Numbered from the stretch's first letter, positions 17,271-26,503 are shown. The stretch: DNA of 64,000 bases from Marinilabilia salmonicolor JCM 21150 (GCF_000259075.1 NZ_AJKI01000003.1:1-64000), one strand, 5' to 3'. Notes: generated by a model from the sequence alone, not told the origin. Numbers and translations are program-made.

Positions 17271-17356
17271 GGTATCCTTTCTAAATTTATTTTTTGGCGT
17301 CCGGCCCGGGGCAAAATTATTATTTATCCCCGGGAACACTATTGTCTTCTGTCAAA

Positions 17357-17441
17357 TTTCAATAAACGGACGAAAATTTCAATAATCGGCCTTTTTTTTC
17401 AATGAACGGACTTTCTCCCGGATTTTGTCTGATTATTGAAA
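17357..17441. promoter_or_regulatory. tandem operator array, probable LytTR binding sites
   Basis: Three 15-bp direct repeats start at 17357, 17377 and 17397, an exact 20-bp period; a fourth copy is inverted at 17427-17441. In a common orientation they read G-K-C-Y-G-W-T-Y-ATTGAAA, with 11 of 15 positions invariant. The known LytTR box [TA][AC][CA]GTTN[AG][TG] is matched fully by copies 1 (TCCGTTTAT) and 3 (TCCGTTCAT). The array lies in the divergent gap between the LytS gene and the efflux operon, so it could control both. LytTR regulators typically bind repeats about 20-21 bp apart. Confidence 0.7.
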
Positions 17442-17586
17442 ACTCTCCGCGTTTCCTTGATTCCATTTTAAATACCTGTTGGCATGGGTGATATTTGCTG
17501 ACGGAATTCAAAAATAAGCTTTGTCCGGCCCTTTTGATTTCCTGAAAGTAATTGAAACCATGTTGAAAATCAAATTTTAGTACAAT

Positions 17587-18876
17587 ATGCAAAACAGGAT
17601 TTTAATGTTTTTGATGGCGGTGATGCTGACGGGTACTGTCGGTGCTCAGGAAAGTCTCCGTTTGACGTTGGAAGAAGCGCAGAACCATGCTTTGGAGCAC
17701 AACCGTACACTGAAAAATGCTTCTATGGATGTGCAGATCGCGGAGGCAAGCCGTTGGCAGACCATAGCAACCATGCTGCCACAGGTAAATGCCACCGTTG
17801 ATTACAGTAATATGTTCGGGTATTCGATGGATTTGGGAGACTTTCAGATCTCTATGCCCAACTCAGTAACGTATGGAGGTACCGCTTCGGTTGCCCTCAG
17901 TGGTGCACAGGTTGTTGGAGTGCAGTTGGAAAATATTGCCAAAAATATGGCTGATATCACCCTGAAGCAGAGTGAGAAGGAAGTGACCGATCAGGTAAAA
18001 ACATTATACTATTCTGCACTGGTGATGGAGGAGACCACATCTTTGTTGGAGAAGAACCTGGAAAATCTGGAAAAGCTTTTCAATTATACACAGCAATCGG
18101 TGGAAGTGGGGATTTCTGAGCAGACTGATGCCGACCTTATCTCGGTGCAGATTGCCACCATGAATACCAATATCAATTCCACCCGGAGATCATTAGAGAT
18201 GATATATAACTCTCTTAGACTGCAACTGGGACTGGACGTTAATTCAGAAATTGAATTATCCCAAACCATTGATGAATTGATGCAACCTCAAAAAGCCATG
18301 GCGTTGCTTGATATGGATTTTATGCTCGACAATAATTACAACTACCAGTTGCTGGAACAGAATGTGGAACTGGCCAAAAAGCAGGTGACAATGAAGAAGT
18401 GGGAGTATGCTCCGTCGCTACAGGCATTTTATCAATACACCAAAAAGGAGTATTTGAGTGATGAGGCCACGATGAACAGCACGCCTCCCAATATGTTCGG
18501 GGTTTCACTGAATATTCCCATTTTCTCCAGCGGCAGCAGATATAAAGCTGTGCAGGAAGCCAAACTGGGATACAAGCAGCAACTGAATACTTTCGACGAT
18601 ACACGTGAGTCTTTGATTATTCAGCATCGTCAGCTTTCGTACAATCTTACTTCATCTTATGAAAGTCTGGAAACCCAGGAAAAAAATATGGTGGTGGTTC
18701 AGCGGGTATTCGATAATGTTTCCCGTAAGTACGAACAGGGAATTGCATCCAGTCTGGATGTGACCAATTCCGGAACCGAACTTATTTCAGCCCAGAACAG
18801 CTATGTGCAGGCACTGCTCGATGTGGTGACGGCTCAGATTGAGCTGGAGCAACTGCTGAATGTGGAAGCACCTTAG
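17587..18876 (+). CDS. TolC-family outer membrane efflux protein (efflux system 1)
   Basis: A 429-residue outer membrane channel of the TolC/OEP family. The signal peptide ends at GTVGA-QE (residue about 20). Two OEP repeats follow: residues about 25-215 starting with LTLEEAQNHALEHNRTLKNA, and about 240-429 with the second helical hairpin. Periodic Gln/Asn/Ala helices form the periplasmic tunnel. It is the first gene of a plus-strand operon with the adaptor (74 bases on) and the RND pump. A short GGTTGAGGCTAAGGTTAAG low-complexity stretch lies between it and the adaptor. The LytTR-type array lies about 150 bases upstream. Confidence 0.92.
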   Translation: MQNRILMFLMAVMLTGTVGAQESLRLTLEEAQNHALEHNRTLKNASMDVQIAEASRWQTIATMLPQVNATVDYSNMFGYSMDLGDFQISMPNSVTYGGTASVALSGAQVVGVQLENIAKNMADITLKQSEKEVTDQVKTLYYSALVMEETTSLLEKNLENLEKLFNYTQQSVEVGISEQTDADLISVQIATMNTNINSTRRSLEMIYNSLRLQLGLDVNSEIELSQTIDELMQPQKAMALLDMDFMLDNNYNYQLLEQNVELAKKQVTMKKWEYAPSLQAFYQYTKKEYLSDEATMNSTPPNMFGVSLNIPIFSSGSRYKAVQEAKLGYKQQLNTFDDTRESLIIQHRQLSYNLTSSYESLETQEKNMVVVQRVFDNVSRKYEQGIASSLDVTNSGTELISAQNSYVQALLDVVTAQIELEQLLNVEAP

Positions 18877-18950
18877 AAAGGCAGGAGTGAGGTTGAGGCT
18901 AAGGTTAAGTGATATTAGAATAATAATCAGATAACAATAAAACACAGATA

Positions 18951-19976
18951 ATGATGAACCGTTTTTTAATACTTGTAATTACAGCAGGACTTTCTTTGGC
19001 AATGGTTAGTTGTGGTGCTGCCACCGAAAAAGCTGAAGCCAAAAACGAAGCTGAACGGGTAGAAAATGTAAAAGTTACCGAACTAAAGAAAAGCACGGTG
19101 ACCCGTAAAATTGATATCTCTACTACCCTGGAAGGGTATGAGACAGTGAATATTGCACCCTCTCTGACCGGAATTATTGAGGAGATTTTTGTGGAAGTGG
19201 GATCACGTGTGAATAAGGGAGATATGCTGGTGCGACTGGATCAGAATCAGTATAAAACAGCCAGGCTCACTTATTCCAATGCAAAAATTGAGTTTAAGCG
19301 GCTGGAAGTGTTGAAAGAATCGGGAACCGTTTCTCAACAAGCTTATGATCAGGCCAAGCTGGCTCTTGATCAGGCCAAAGAGAATCTTGAGTTTCTGGAA
19401 CCCAACACATTTGTGAAAGCACCAATACGCGGTGTGATTTCCGAAAAGAATTATGAGGAGGGCGAGTTGTTTAGCGGAAGTCCGATTCTTACGCTAACCC
19501 AAACCCATCAGCTAAAGGCGTTGATTAGCATTCCCGAATCTTATGTGCCTTTTGTAAAGGAGGGAATGGAATTGACTGTGAAACCCGATGTCTATAAAAA
19601 TCAGGAATTTCCTGCTGTTATAGAAATTGTTTATCCCACCATCGATCCTGCAACTCATACCTTTCAGGCAAAAGTACGGATTCCCAATTCAGAGAATTTG
19701 CTGAGGCCAGGAATGTACGTGCAGACATCAATAAACCTTTACGATGTTGAAGCATTGATGGTTCCTTATCGCGCAGTATTGAAACTGACAGGTTCGGATG
19801 AACGATATGTTTTTGTGAACGAAAATGGTACAGCAAAAAGAATGAGGGTGAAGCTGGGACAACGTTTTGATGACCTCATAGAAGTTTCTTCTGATGAATT
19901 GAAACCAGGAGACCAGTTGGTAACCGTGGGACAGGCCAAACTGATTGAGGGCATGAAGCTCAATGTAGTAAAGTAA
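18951..19976 (+). CDS. RND periplasmic adaptor (membrane fusion) lipoprotein, efflux system 1
   Basis: A 341-residue periplasmic adaptor linking the pump to TolC. The lipobox AMVSC places lipidation at Cys21. Domains in order: a barrel-sandwich half (IAPSLTGIIEEIFVEVGSRVNKGDMLVRLD), a helical hairpin at about 105-150 (YSNAKIEFKRLEVLKESGTVS...), the second lipoyl half (FVKAPIRGVISEKNYEEGEL), then a beta-barrel and a membrane-proximal domain. It is close to the adaptor of system 2 at 43218 (both carry VEVG-x(5)-KG and ESGTVSQQ/KAGSVSQQ). Gap to the pump gene: 87 bases. ATG 18954 is an alternative start. Confidence 0.92.
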   Translation: MMNRFLILVITAGLSLAMVSCGAATEKAEAKNEAERVENVKVTELKKSTVTRKIDISTTLEGYETVNIAPSLTGIIEEIFVEVGSRVNKGDMLVRLDQNQYKTARLTYSNAKIEFKRLEVLKESGTVSQQAYDQAKLALDQAKENLEFLEPNTFVKAPIRGVISEKNYEEGELFSGSPILTLTQTHQLKALISIPESYVPFVKEGMELTVKPDVYKNQEFPAVIEIVYPTIDPATHTFQAKVRIPNSENLLRPGMYVQTSINLYDVEALMVPYRAVLKLTGSDERYVFVNENGTAKRMRVKLGQRFDDLIEVSSDELKPGDQLVTVGQAKLIEGMKLNVVK

Positions 19977-20063
19977 TCCTGATTGTTGTTTTAGGTTACT
20001 CCGGTTCGGTGACTTTTTCCACCGAAGGGAGACGTTCTGTCCTTAATAAAAACTTTTTTTAAT

Positions 20064-23000
20064 ATGAGTATTTTTAAATCATCTATCAATAAGCCGGTTA
20101 CGACTGCACTTGTTTTTGTGGCCGTGATAGTGATAGGGCTGTTTTCTTTACAACAGTTGCCTATCGATCAGTATCCTGAAATTGATCCGCCTTACATTTC
20201 GGTGATGACCTCCTATCCGGGAGCCAACGCCAGCGAGGTGGAAACCAATGTTACCCGTCTGCTGGAGAATAGTCTGAACTCGGTGGACGGATTGAAAGAG
20301 TTGACTTCCAGGTCGCAGGACAATATGTCACTGGTTACCCTGGAACTTGAGTGGGGAATGAATCTCGATGAGGTCATTAATGATGTGCGATCGTACATCG
20401 ATATGGCCAAAGACAACCTGCCCACGGGAGCGGGTACGCCTTTTATCTTTAAGTTCAGCACCAGTTCAATGCCTATTATTATGTATTCGGTAACGGCTGA
20501 GGACAGTTATGCAGGACTGGATAAAACTTTGAACGATGTGGTGATTCCACAGCTTAACAGAGTTGATGGAATCGGAAATATTTCTCTTTCCGGAACGCCT
20601 GAGCGTTATGTATATGTGGACATCGAACAGGAGAAGCTGGATGCATTTAATATTCCGCTCGAAACAGTGGGAAATGTCATCAGCAGCAACAATCTGAATA
20701 TGTCTTCGGGTACTGTGAAGATGAATAAAGAACAGTACCAACTTCAGGTGCGTAGCGAGTATGTGGAGAGTTCGGAGATTCGTGACATCGCGGTGACGAC
20801 CACCAGTGACGGTCGTCAGGTGTTTGTCCGGGATCTGGCAACTGTTCGGGATACCATCAAAGACCTTGCGCTGGATGAGAAAATCAACGGAAGAGAAGGC
20901 GTCCGGGTGATTATTGCCAAGCAGTCTGGCGCCAATACCGTTGAAATTTGTAAGGAGGTCAATAAGGAAATGGCAAAAATCCAAAAACTTTTGCCTGCCG
21001 ATGTGGAGGTGGATATTATTTACGACTCGTCCGACAATATTAAAGATTCCATCAGCAGTCTCGAGGAATCTATCTTATATGCCCTGATGTTTGTTGTTCT
21101 GGTGGTATTGCTTTTCCTGGGACGATGGCGGGCCACTTTGATTATCGGTATTACGATTCCCATTGCATTGATCGTGTCGTTTATCTACCTTGCTTTTGTG
21201 GGGAGTTCATTGAATATCATTTCTTTGTCGTCGCTTACCATCGCAATTGGTATGGTGGTGGATGATGCCATTGTGGTGCTCGAAAATATTACCAAGCACA
21301 TCGAACGGGGCTCCAGTCCACGTGAGGCTGCAATTTATGCCACCAATGAGGTGTGGGTGTCAGTAATCGCAACAACCATGGTAATTGCTGCGGTGTTCGT
21401 TCCCCTTACGATGCTGGGAGGATTGGCAGGAATCATGTTTAAGGAGCTGGGATGGATTGTAACCATCGTGGTAGTTACCTCAACAGTAGTGGCTATTTCG
21501 TTAACTCCGATGTTGACTTCCAAATTGCTTAAAGCCCGCGATTTTAAAGTGGATGCCAAAGGGCACATCATCCCGGAAGAGCCTAAGCGTAACTGGTATC
21601 AGAAGTATGTGGTGGGTGCTCTTGACCGGCTGGATGGCTGGTACTCCAGGGTTCTTCGTTTCTCTCTGAACCATAAGAAACTGACTTTGCTGGTTGTGGT
21701 GGTGTTGTTTTTCATTTCTTTAATGCCTGTTTTCTTGGGAGTTATCGGTACCGACTTCATGCAGCAGAGTGATCAGGGACGGATTTCCGTTACGGTTGAA
21801 TTGAACCGGGGAACACGGGTTGAAGAAACCATAAAGACCGCTCGCAGGCTGGAAACCCGGTTTTCTGAACTCGCTCCTGAAATAGAAATGGTGGCGACCA
21901 CAACCGGTTCCAATGATGAAGCCAGTGTCTCTGCGCTTTTTGCATCCTCAAGCAACAATAAGATTGCCATGACGGTTGTGCTCAGAGATAAGGATGAGCG
22001 TGAACGCAGCGTATTTGAGATTGCAGAACTCTTCAGACAGGAGATGTCTGAGTATCCGGAGATTATCGATTATCAGGCCAGCGTGTCCAGTGGAATGGGG
22101 GGGTCTGCTTCTACTGTTGATGTGGAAATCTATGGTCATGATTTTGACAAAACCAATATTTTGGCCGAAGAGGTTCAGCATATTATCAGAGCCAATGTGC
22201 CAGGCGCCCGTGATATCACCATCAGCAGAGATGAAGATCGTGCGGAGTTGAAAATTGATGTGGACAAGGAAAAGCTTGCCCGTCACGGATTGGATGCTGC
22301 CACTGTGGCGAGCATGGCCTACAATCGCGTGAAAGGAATGTCAGCCAGTTTTCTGAAAGAAGATGGAGAGGAATATCCCATTGTGGTTCGAATAGAGGAA
22401 GAAGATCGTAACTCTATTTCAGATATTGAATCACTGACCATTCCCGCCGCCAATGGCAATATCAAACTGAGTGAGATTGCCGATGTGGACGAGTACTGGT
22501 CACCACCTACCATTGAGCGTAAACGTCGTCAGCGGATTGTCACCGTTGCCGTTACGCCCTATGAGGTTTCGTTGGGCGAACTGGCCATAGAAATGGAGAA
22601 AGCCCTGGATGAAGTGGATGTCCCTCAGGGAGTGACGCTGCGTCTGGCCGGTGACTACGAAGAACAGCAGGAGACATTTGCCGATATCGGACTGCTGCTG
22701 GCATTGATTGTGATGTTGGTTTACATCGTGATGGCTTCTCAGTTTGAATCCATGTCCAAGCCCTTTATCATTATGATGTCCGTCCCTTTTGCGATCTCGG
22801 GTGTGGTGCTTGCTCTCTGGGTGACTGGTGTGTCGCTGGATATGATTGGGGCACTCGGGGTGGTCATGCTCGTTGGTATTGTGGTGAAAAACGGTATTGT
22901 GCTGGTGGATTACATTAATCTGATGCGTGACCGTGGCTATGAGCTGAACGAAGCGATTGCTTTATCCGGTGCTTCCCGACTGCGTCCGGTATTGATGACG

Positions 23001-23231
23001 GCCTTCACAACCATTCTGGGTATGTTGCCTATGGCCATGAGTACCGGTACGGGTTCGGAAACATGGAGACCTATGGGAATCGTGGTGATTGGCGGATTGT
23101 TGGTGTCAACCATGGTCACCCTTATCGTGGTGCCACTGCTTTACGGTATCATGTCCAAACATGGAGAACGTGATAAAGAGGAGAAAACCCGTAAAGAGTT
23201 TAAGTTCCTGCAGATTGCAGATGATGAATAA
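20064..23231 (+). CDS. RND efflux pump, HAE-1 family (efflux system 1)
   Basis: A 1055-residue inner-membrane proton-driven exporter with the usual twelve membrane helices and two large periplasmic loops. The N-terminus has INKPVTTALVFVAVIVIGLFS and the family stretch YPEIDPPYISVMTSYPGANA-x-EVE. Helix 4 carries GMVVDDAIVVLENI with the paired Asp of the proton relay; GIVVKNGIVLVDYIN in helix 10 is also typical. This is the hydrophobic/amphiphilic (HAE-1) type rather than a heavy-metal pump. Likely substrates are drugs, bile salts or other amphiphiles. It is paralogous to the pump at 44357. Confidence 0.95.
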   Translation: MSIFKSSINKPVTTALVFVAVIVIGLFSLQQLPIDQYPEIDPPYISVMTSYPGANASEVETNVTRLLENSLNSVDGLKELTSRSQDNMSLVTLELEWGMNLDEVINDVRSYIDMAKDNLPTGAGTPFIFKFSTSSMPIIMYSVTAEDSYAGLDKTLNDVVIPQLNRVDGIGNISLSGTPERYVYVDIEQEKLDAFNIPLETVGNVISSNNLNMSSGTVKMNKEQYQLQVRSEYVESSEIRDIAVTTTSDGRQVFVRDLATVRDTIKDLALDEKINGREGVRVIIAKQSGANTVEICKEVNKEMAKIQKLLPADVEVDIIYDSSDNIKDSISSLEESILYALMFVVLVVLLFLGRWRATLIIGITIPIALIVSFIYLAFVGSSLNIISLSSLTIAIGMVVDDAIVVLENITKHIERGSSPREAAIYATNEVWVSVIATTMVIAAVFVPLTMLGGLAGIMFKELGWIVTIVVVTSTVVAISLTPMLTSKLLKARDFKVDAKGHIIPEEPKRNWYQKYVVGALDRLDGWYSRVLRFSLNHKKLTLLVVVVLFFISLMPVFLGVIGTDFMQQSDQGRISVTVELNRGTRVEETIKTARRLETRFSELAPEIEMVATTTGSNDEASVSALFASSSNNKIAMTVVLRDKDERERSVFEIAELFRQEMSEYPEIIDYQASVSSGMGGSASTVDVEIYGHDFDKTNILAEEVQHIIRANVPGARDITISRDEDRAELKIDVDKEKLARHGLDAATVASMAYNRVKGMSASFLKEDGEEYPIVVRIEEEDRNSISDIESLTIPAANGNIKLSEIADVDEYWSPPTIERKRRQRIVTVAVTPYEVSLGELAIEMEKALDEVDVPQGVTLRLAGDYEEQQETFADIGLLLALIVMLVYIVMASQFESMSKPFIIMMSVPFAISGVVLALWVTGVSLDMIGALGVVMLVGIVVKNGIVLVDYINLMRDRGYELNEAIALSGASRLRPVLMTAFTTILGMLPMAMSTGTGSETWRPMGIVVIGGLLVSTMVTLIVVPLLYGIMSKHGERDKEEKTRKEFKFLQIADDE

Positions 23232-23261
23232 TTTTTGAATGATAAAAAGCAGTTTCTCCTC

Positions 23262-23283
23262 CCCCTCGATTCCGATCGAGGGG
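23262..23283. repeat. small palindrome between pump and PII-like gene
   Basis: CCCCTCGA (23262-23269) pairs with TCGAGGGG (23276-23283) around a 6-base loop. No T-run follows. It lies 30 bases past the pump stop codon in a C/G-skewed stretch, and could stabilise the upstream mRNA or be an intergenic repeat fragment. Confidence 0.4.
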
Positions 23284-23399
23284 AGCCCTGGCTCTCGTTT
23301 CTCACGAGTAGGTGAATGTCAAAGACTACGGGTTGTTTGCCTCGATCAGACTAAATAAAAAGGGGATATTTTTGTCAGATAATTAAAAATTCTATAGAA

Positions 23400-23693
23400 A
23401 TGAAAGCAGTATTTATAATATTTAATCAGGCCAATACCGAACGTGTAGAGTATATGCTTGATCAGTTGGAGATAAGAGGATTTACCTTTTGGGAACAGGT
23501 GCAGGGACAAGGATCTCTGACCGGGGAGCCTCGTCGCGGAACCCATACGTGGCCCGAAATGAATTCGGCCATCATCACCATGGTTGAGGATGATAAGGTC
23601 GATGTGTTGCTTAAAACAGTTCACAAACTGGATATACGTAATAAAGCCATTGGTGTGCGTGCATTTGTATGGGATATTACGCAGTCGTATTAG
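23400..23693 (+). CDS. PII-like small protein linked to RND efflux system 1
   Basis: A 97-residue cytoplasmic protein with a ferredoxin-like beta-alpha-beta layout like GlnB/PII and CutA: MKAVFIIFNQANTERVEYML, then RGFTFWEQVQGQG, GTHTWPEMNSAIITMVEDD and a last strand with VWDI. It lacks the classical PII T-loop uridylylation tyrosine context. It is 168 bases after the pump gene and 22 bases before the TetR gene, so all are likely co-transcribed. A close paralogue occupies the same position after the second pump (47631), with shared Q-V-Q-G-x-G, GEP and GTHTWP-x-MN. A role in sensing pump substrate or energy state is inference. Confidence 0.75.
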   Translation: MKAVFIIFNQANTERVEYMLDQLEIRGFTFWEQVQGQGSLTGEPRRGTHTWPEMNSAIITMVEDDKVDVLLKTVHKLDIRNKAIGVRAFVWDITQSY

Positions 23694-23715
23694 GTCGAAA
23701 GAAAAAATATTGGGT

Positions 23716-24324
23716 ATGAAGAATAAAGTCTTAGATCTCGACCGCATCATGAATCTCTATTTTCGTTACGGCGTTAAAAACCTGACTATGGATGATGTGG
23801 CTCAGGAATTGGGGATTTCAAAAAGAACGCTTTATCAGCAGGTAACTACCAAAAATGAGTTGGTTGATATGGTGCTGAATGACCAGTTCTCAAAGTACAG
23901 GGAGGCAGTGTCTTCCATCGTTGATAAAGAGGATGGCAGCATCCGTAAACTCTATTGCGTTTACAAGTTGATTGCTGATTTTTTTAAGCCATTGACCCCT
24001 GTTTTTGTTTATTCATTAAATAAAATGAGTTCAAAACTGGCCGAAGAATTGCATCGAAAATACAACGATTTTATAGTTGAAATATTCGGTCGGATTGTGG
24101 ATGAGGGGGAAGAAGAGGGAATCTTCCTGGTGCGATTTAAAGATGATTTTGCCCGTTTGGTGGCTGGTTATCTTTTTCAGACCAATGAGAAAGGAGCGGT
24201 GTTACAGATGGCTGAAATTGACTTGAACAATGCTTTTTATTTGCAGACCAGTGGTGTATGCACCGATCACGGACGAAAAGTGTTGAACCAGTTGATGGAT
24301 AATCCGAAACTATTGACAGCATAG
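23716..24324 (+). CDS. TetR-family regulator of efflux system 1
   Basis: A 202-residue repressor-type protein. The N-terminal helix-turn-helix is clear (VKNLTMDDVAQELGISKRTLYQQ, residues about 15-45) and is followed by an all-helical ligand domain. I chose ATG 23716 over a longer frame from 23584, because the extra residues overlap the PII-like gene and do not resemble TetR proteins. It is the last gene of the efflux operon, ended by a terminator. The helix-turn-helix is nearly the same as in the regulator at 40933 (MDDISTEIGMSKRTIYENF). Confidence 0.9.
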   Translation: MKNKVLDLDRIMNLYFRYGVKNLTMDDVAQELGISKRTLYQQVTTKNELVDMVLNDQFSKYREAVSSIVDKEDGSIRKLYCVYKLIADFFKPLTPVFVYSLNKMSSKLAEELHRKYNDFIVEIFGRIVDEGEEEGIFLVRFKDDFARLVAGYLFQTNEKGAVLQMAEIDLNNAFYLQTSGVCTDHGRKVLNQLMDNPKLLTA

Positions 24325-24351
24325 ATTAAGGTTACATTTATCCTTGTTTTG

Positions 24352-24389
24352 AGCGGGGTTTCTGTTTTTGCAGAATCCTCGCTTTTTTA
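24352..24389 (+). terminator. terminator of efflux operon 1
   Basis: A 13-position stem (24352-24364 with 24371-24383, one mismatch and one G-U pair) with a 6-base loop, followed by TTTTT. It starts 28 bases after the TetR stop codon. Confidence 0.8.
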
Positions 24390-24481
24390 TGTTCGGATTT
24401 CTGAAACCAGAAGGTAATCCTCAAAAGATTTTATATATTTGAGTATTGTGTTCTGTATGTGGTAACTATATCCAATAAACT

Positions 24482-25177
24482 GTGGCATCCTGGGATAAGG
24501 ATAAATTTTCAAATGATATTCCATCCAACTATTTTCTGGAAACCCGACAGAATGGCTATTGGAGAAATACTTATGAGTCAGCTCAAATTGTCGAAGCCAT
24601 TCTGCCTGATTTGCTGGGGGATAAATCAAAAGTGAGCAAGCCAGAGCTGCAATTGACCGGTGATGTCACTAAAACGGTTACCCAATTTCCCTTTGAGATG
24701 CAGTTAGCACCATCACAACAAGTGGAAATCACTAAAACAGGAGACTTTCCGGTTTACCTGACTTCATATCAGCGCTTTTGGAACAGTCGGCCTGTTTTAA
24801 AAAAGAATGATTTTGAGATTTCCACCAGTTTTGACAATGGAGCTTCTGTTAAGTTGGAGTCTGGGCAGGAAACCATGCTCATTGCCCGGGTAACGGTTAA
24901 GAAGGATGCTGAGTATGTGATGATTAATATTCCGGTGCCGGGAGGTTGTTCGTATGGCAATAAGCCAAACAATCGCGGAATAGAATCGCACCGGGAATAT
25001 TTCAGAAACGAAACAACCATTTTTTGCGATTATCTGCCCAAAGGAGATTATACTTTTGAGATTGAGCTGATTGCCAGATATGGCGGTACCTATACGGTCA
25101 ATCCTGCAAAAGTGGAATTGATGTATTTTCCGATATTCAATGCCAATAATGAAATAAAAATAATCAGAATTAAATGA
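24482..25177 (+). pseudogene. C-terminal remnant of an alpha-2-macroglobulin-family protein
   Basis: A 231-codon open frame beginning with GTG, preceded in frame by a TAA stop (24476-24478). It aligns in character to only the last part of bacterial alpha-2-macroglobulin-like proteins, which are normally 1,500-2,000 residues: the end of the thioester-domain region (GYWRNTYESAQIVEAILPDLL, residues about 27-47), PVYLTSYQRFWN, then VPGGCSYGNKPNN, SHREYFRNETTIFCDYLPKG and VNPAKVELMYFPIF. There is no signal peptide or lipobox. The 5' four-fifths of the gene are missing. The frame ends by a 4-base overlap with the next gene. Translation is doubtful. Confidence 0.8.
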
Positions 25178-25752
25178 AAAACATTCTAATCATTAACGGT
25201 CATCCCGACAAAATTAGTTTTTGCCACAGCCTGGCGATAAGTTATAAAGCAGGATGCGAATCCCAAAATGCGAATTGTACTTTGGTAAATCTTGCGGATC
25301 TTCATTTCGATCCCATTTTGCATTATGGTTACAGGCAGAGAACAGAACTGGAGCCCGATCTGGTCCAAATGCAGGAAGCCATTTTGAAAGCGGATCATCT
25401 GGTATTTGTTTATCCTACCTGGTGGGGGACTTATCCTGCTTTGCTGAAAGGTTTTTTCGATCGTGTTTTTCTTCCAGGTTTTGCTTTCAAATATCGCGAG
25501 AATTCGCTCTTTTGGGATAAATACTTCAAGGGAAAAACGGCCCGACTTATTGTAACGATGGATACCCCTAAATGGTATTATTCTTTGATTTACAAAAGTC
25601 CCGGGCATAACTCTTTGCGTAAAGGAATTCTGGAGTTCTGCGGAATCAAACCGGTTCGGATTTTAGCATTTGGCCCGGTAAAAAATTCGGATGATAAAAA
25701 ACGGGAAAAGTGGCTGAGCCAGGTTACAAAACTTGGTGCTGAGTTGAAATAA
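25174..25752 (+). CDS. flavodoxin-fold NAD(P)H oxidoreductase
   Basis: A 192-residue cytoplasmic enzyme of the NAD(P)H:quinone oxidoreductase/KefF group, with FMN or FAD bound at a flavodoxin-like fold. Visible are NILIINGHPDKISFCHSLA (first strand and phosphate loop), the FVYPTWWGTYPALLKGFFDRV segment that shapes the flavin site, and LPGFAFKY. The ATG overlaps the stop of the alpha-2-macroglobulin remnant by four bases (ATGA), so it was probably translated together with that gene when intact. It likely reduces quinones or electrophiles. Confidence 0.9.
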   Translation: MKNILIINGHPDKISFCHSLAISYKAGCESQNANCTLVNLADLHFDPILHYGYRQRTELEPDLVQMQEAILKADHLVFVYPTWWGTYPALLKGFFDRVFLPGFAFKYRENSLFWDKYFKGKTARLIVTMDTPKWYYSLIYKSPGHNSLRKGILEFCGIKPVRILAFGPVKNSDDKKREKWLSQVTKLGAELK

Positions 25753-25921
25753 AGATACTTTCTGAAGATCTATGATTCTTTGGTCTCTGATAATTCTTTT
25801 TTTTTGAAAATGTTGTATTTTGTATATGGCAGGTTGAGTGTGAGATAAATAATTAAATTTTCTTTTGATGTTGTTTGGGTTATTGTATTTTAGGTGATTA
25901 ACAACAAATATTATTTAAGGG

Positions 25922-26362
25922 ATGACAAAGCCTGTATTAAAATATGAAATCATTGAAGAACCCGGATTGATTGTACGTTATCTAAAGGGCCAAATTGATT
26001 TAAACTCTTTGTTTTCCATGATGTTGGAAAGTGCAGAGGAAAAAAGATATCGTAATGATTTTCAAGTTCTTTATGATATCCGGGAAGCCGAATTTGTAGT
26101 CAGAAAAAATTCAATTGAGGATTTCCTGGCCAAAGTCCGGGGTAATTCTGATATTCTTGTGCGTAAAAGAGTCGCATTTCTAACGATGAATCCCAATCAG
26201 GTTGTCTTTAGCTCTCTACTAAATCGTTTTGCCGTTACGGGTATTTTCTCTTTGGAAACTTGTTCCACCCTTCCGGCTGCATTGAGCTTTTTGAATGTTG
26301 ATTCATCATTTTATCAGGAGGTTGAGAGTGTGTTAATTGCGCTCAAGGAGGCGGATCATTGA
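25922..26362 (+). CDS. hypothetical STAS/SpoIIAA-like protein
   Basis: A 146-residue soluble protein without signal peptide. It has the order of strands and helices seen in SpoIIAA-like/STAS-type small proteins of Bacteroidota: YEIIEEPGLIVRYLKGQIDL, LYDIREAEF in the middle, and a C-terminal region FAVTGIFSLETCSTLPAALSFL. These proteins often report on or relay signals, but no phosphorylatable serine context is convincing here. It is monocistronic, with a terminator 39 bases downstream. The family assignment is by pattern only. Confidence 0.6.
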   Translation: MTKPVLKYEIIEEPGLIVRYLKGQIDLNSLFSMMLESAEEKRYRNDFQVLYDIREAEFVVRKNSIEDFLAKVRGNSDILVRKRVAFLTMNPNQVVFSSLLNRFAVTGIFSLETCSTLPAALSFLNVDSSFYQEVESVLIALKEADH

Positions 26363-26400
26363 ACAGTAAATGAAGTACCAATGAAATTTTGAATATATCT

Positions 26401-26434
26401 AAAACCCGCTTTTCTTTAATGGCGGGTTTTTTGG
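26401..26434 (+). terminator. terminator after the STAS-like gene
   Basis: A 9-bp perfect stem AAAACCCGC/GCGGGTTTT (26401-26409 with 26422-26430), a 12-base loop and a continuing T-run. Confidence 0.85.
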
Positions 26435-26445
26435 AATTGATGCTG

Positions 26446-26476
26446 AAAAAAGCCGGCTTCAGAAACCGGCTTTTTT
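26446..26476 (-). terminator. terminator of carboxynorspermidine synthase (bidirectional form)
   Basis: An 11-bp perfect stem AAAAAAGCCGG/CCGGCTTTTTT (26446-26456 with 26466-26476) and a 9-base loop. The T-run is present on both strands. On the minus strand it starts 28 bases after the stop at 26504. Confidence 0.82.
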
Positions 26477-26503
26477 ATTTTAAATCTTCTGTTTAACCTC
26501 CAA

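Noticed and set aside
17543-17557. A possible fifth LytTR-type repeat near the TolC start
   Set aside because: Only the ATTGAAA half matches; the first half has none of the conserved G, C or G positions.
23584-23715. Upstream start for the TetR gene of efflux system 1
   Set aside because: The extension overlaps the PII-like gene in another frame and does not resemble a TetR N-terminus.
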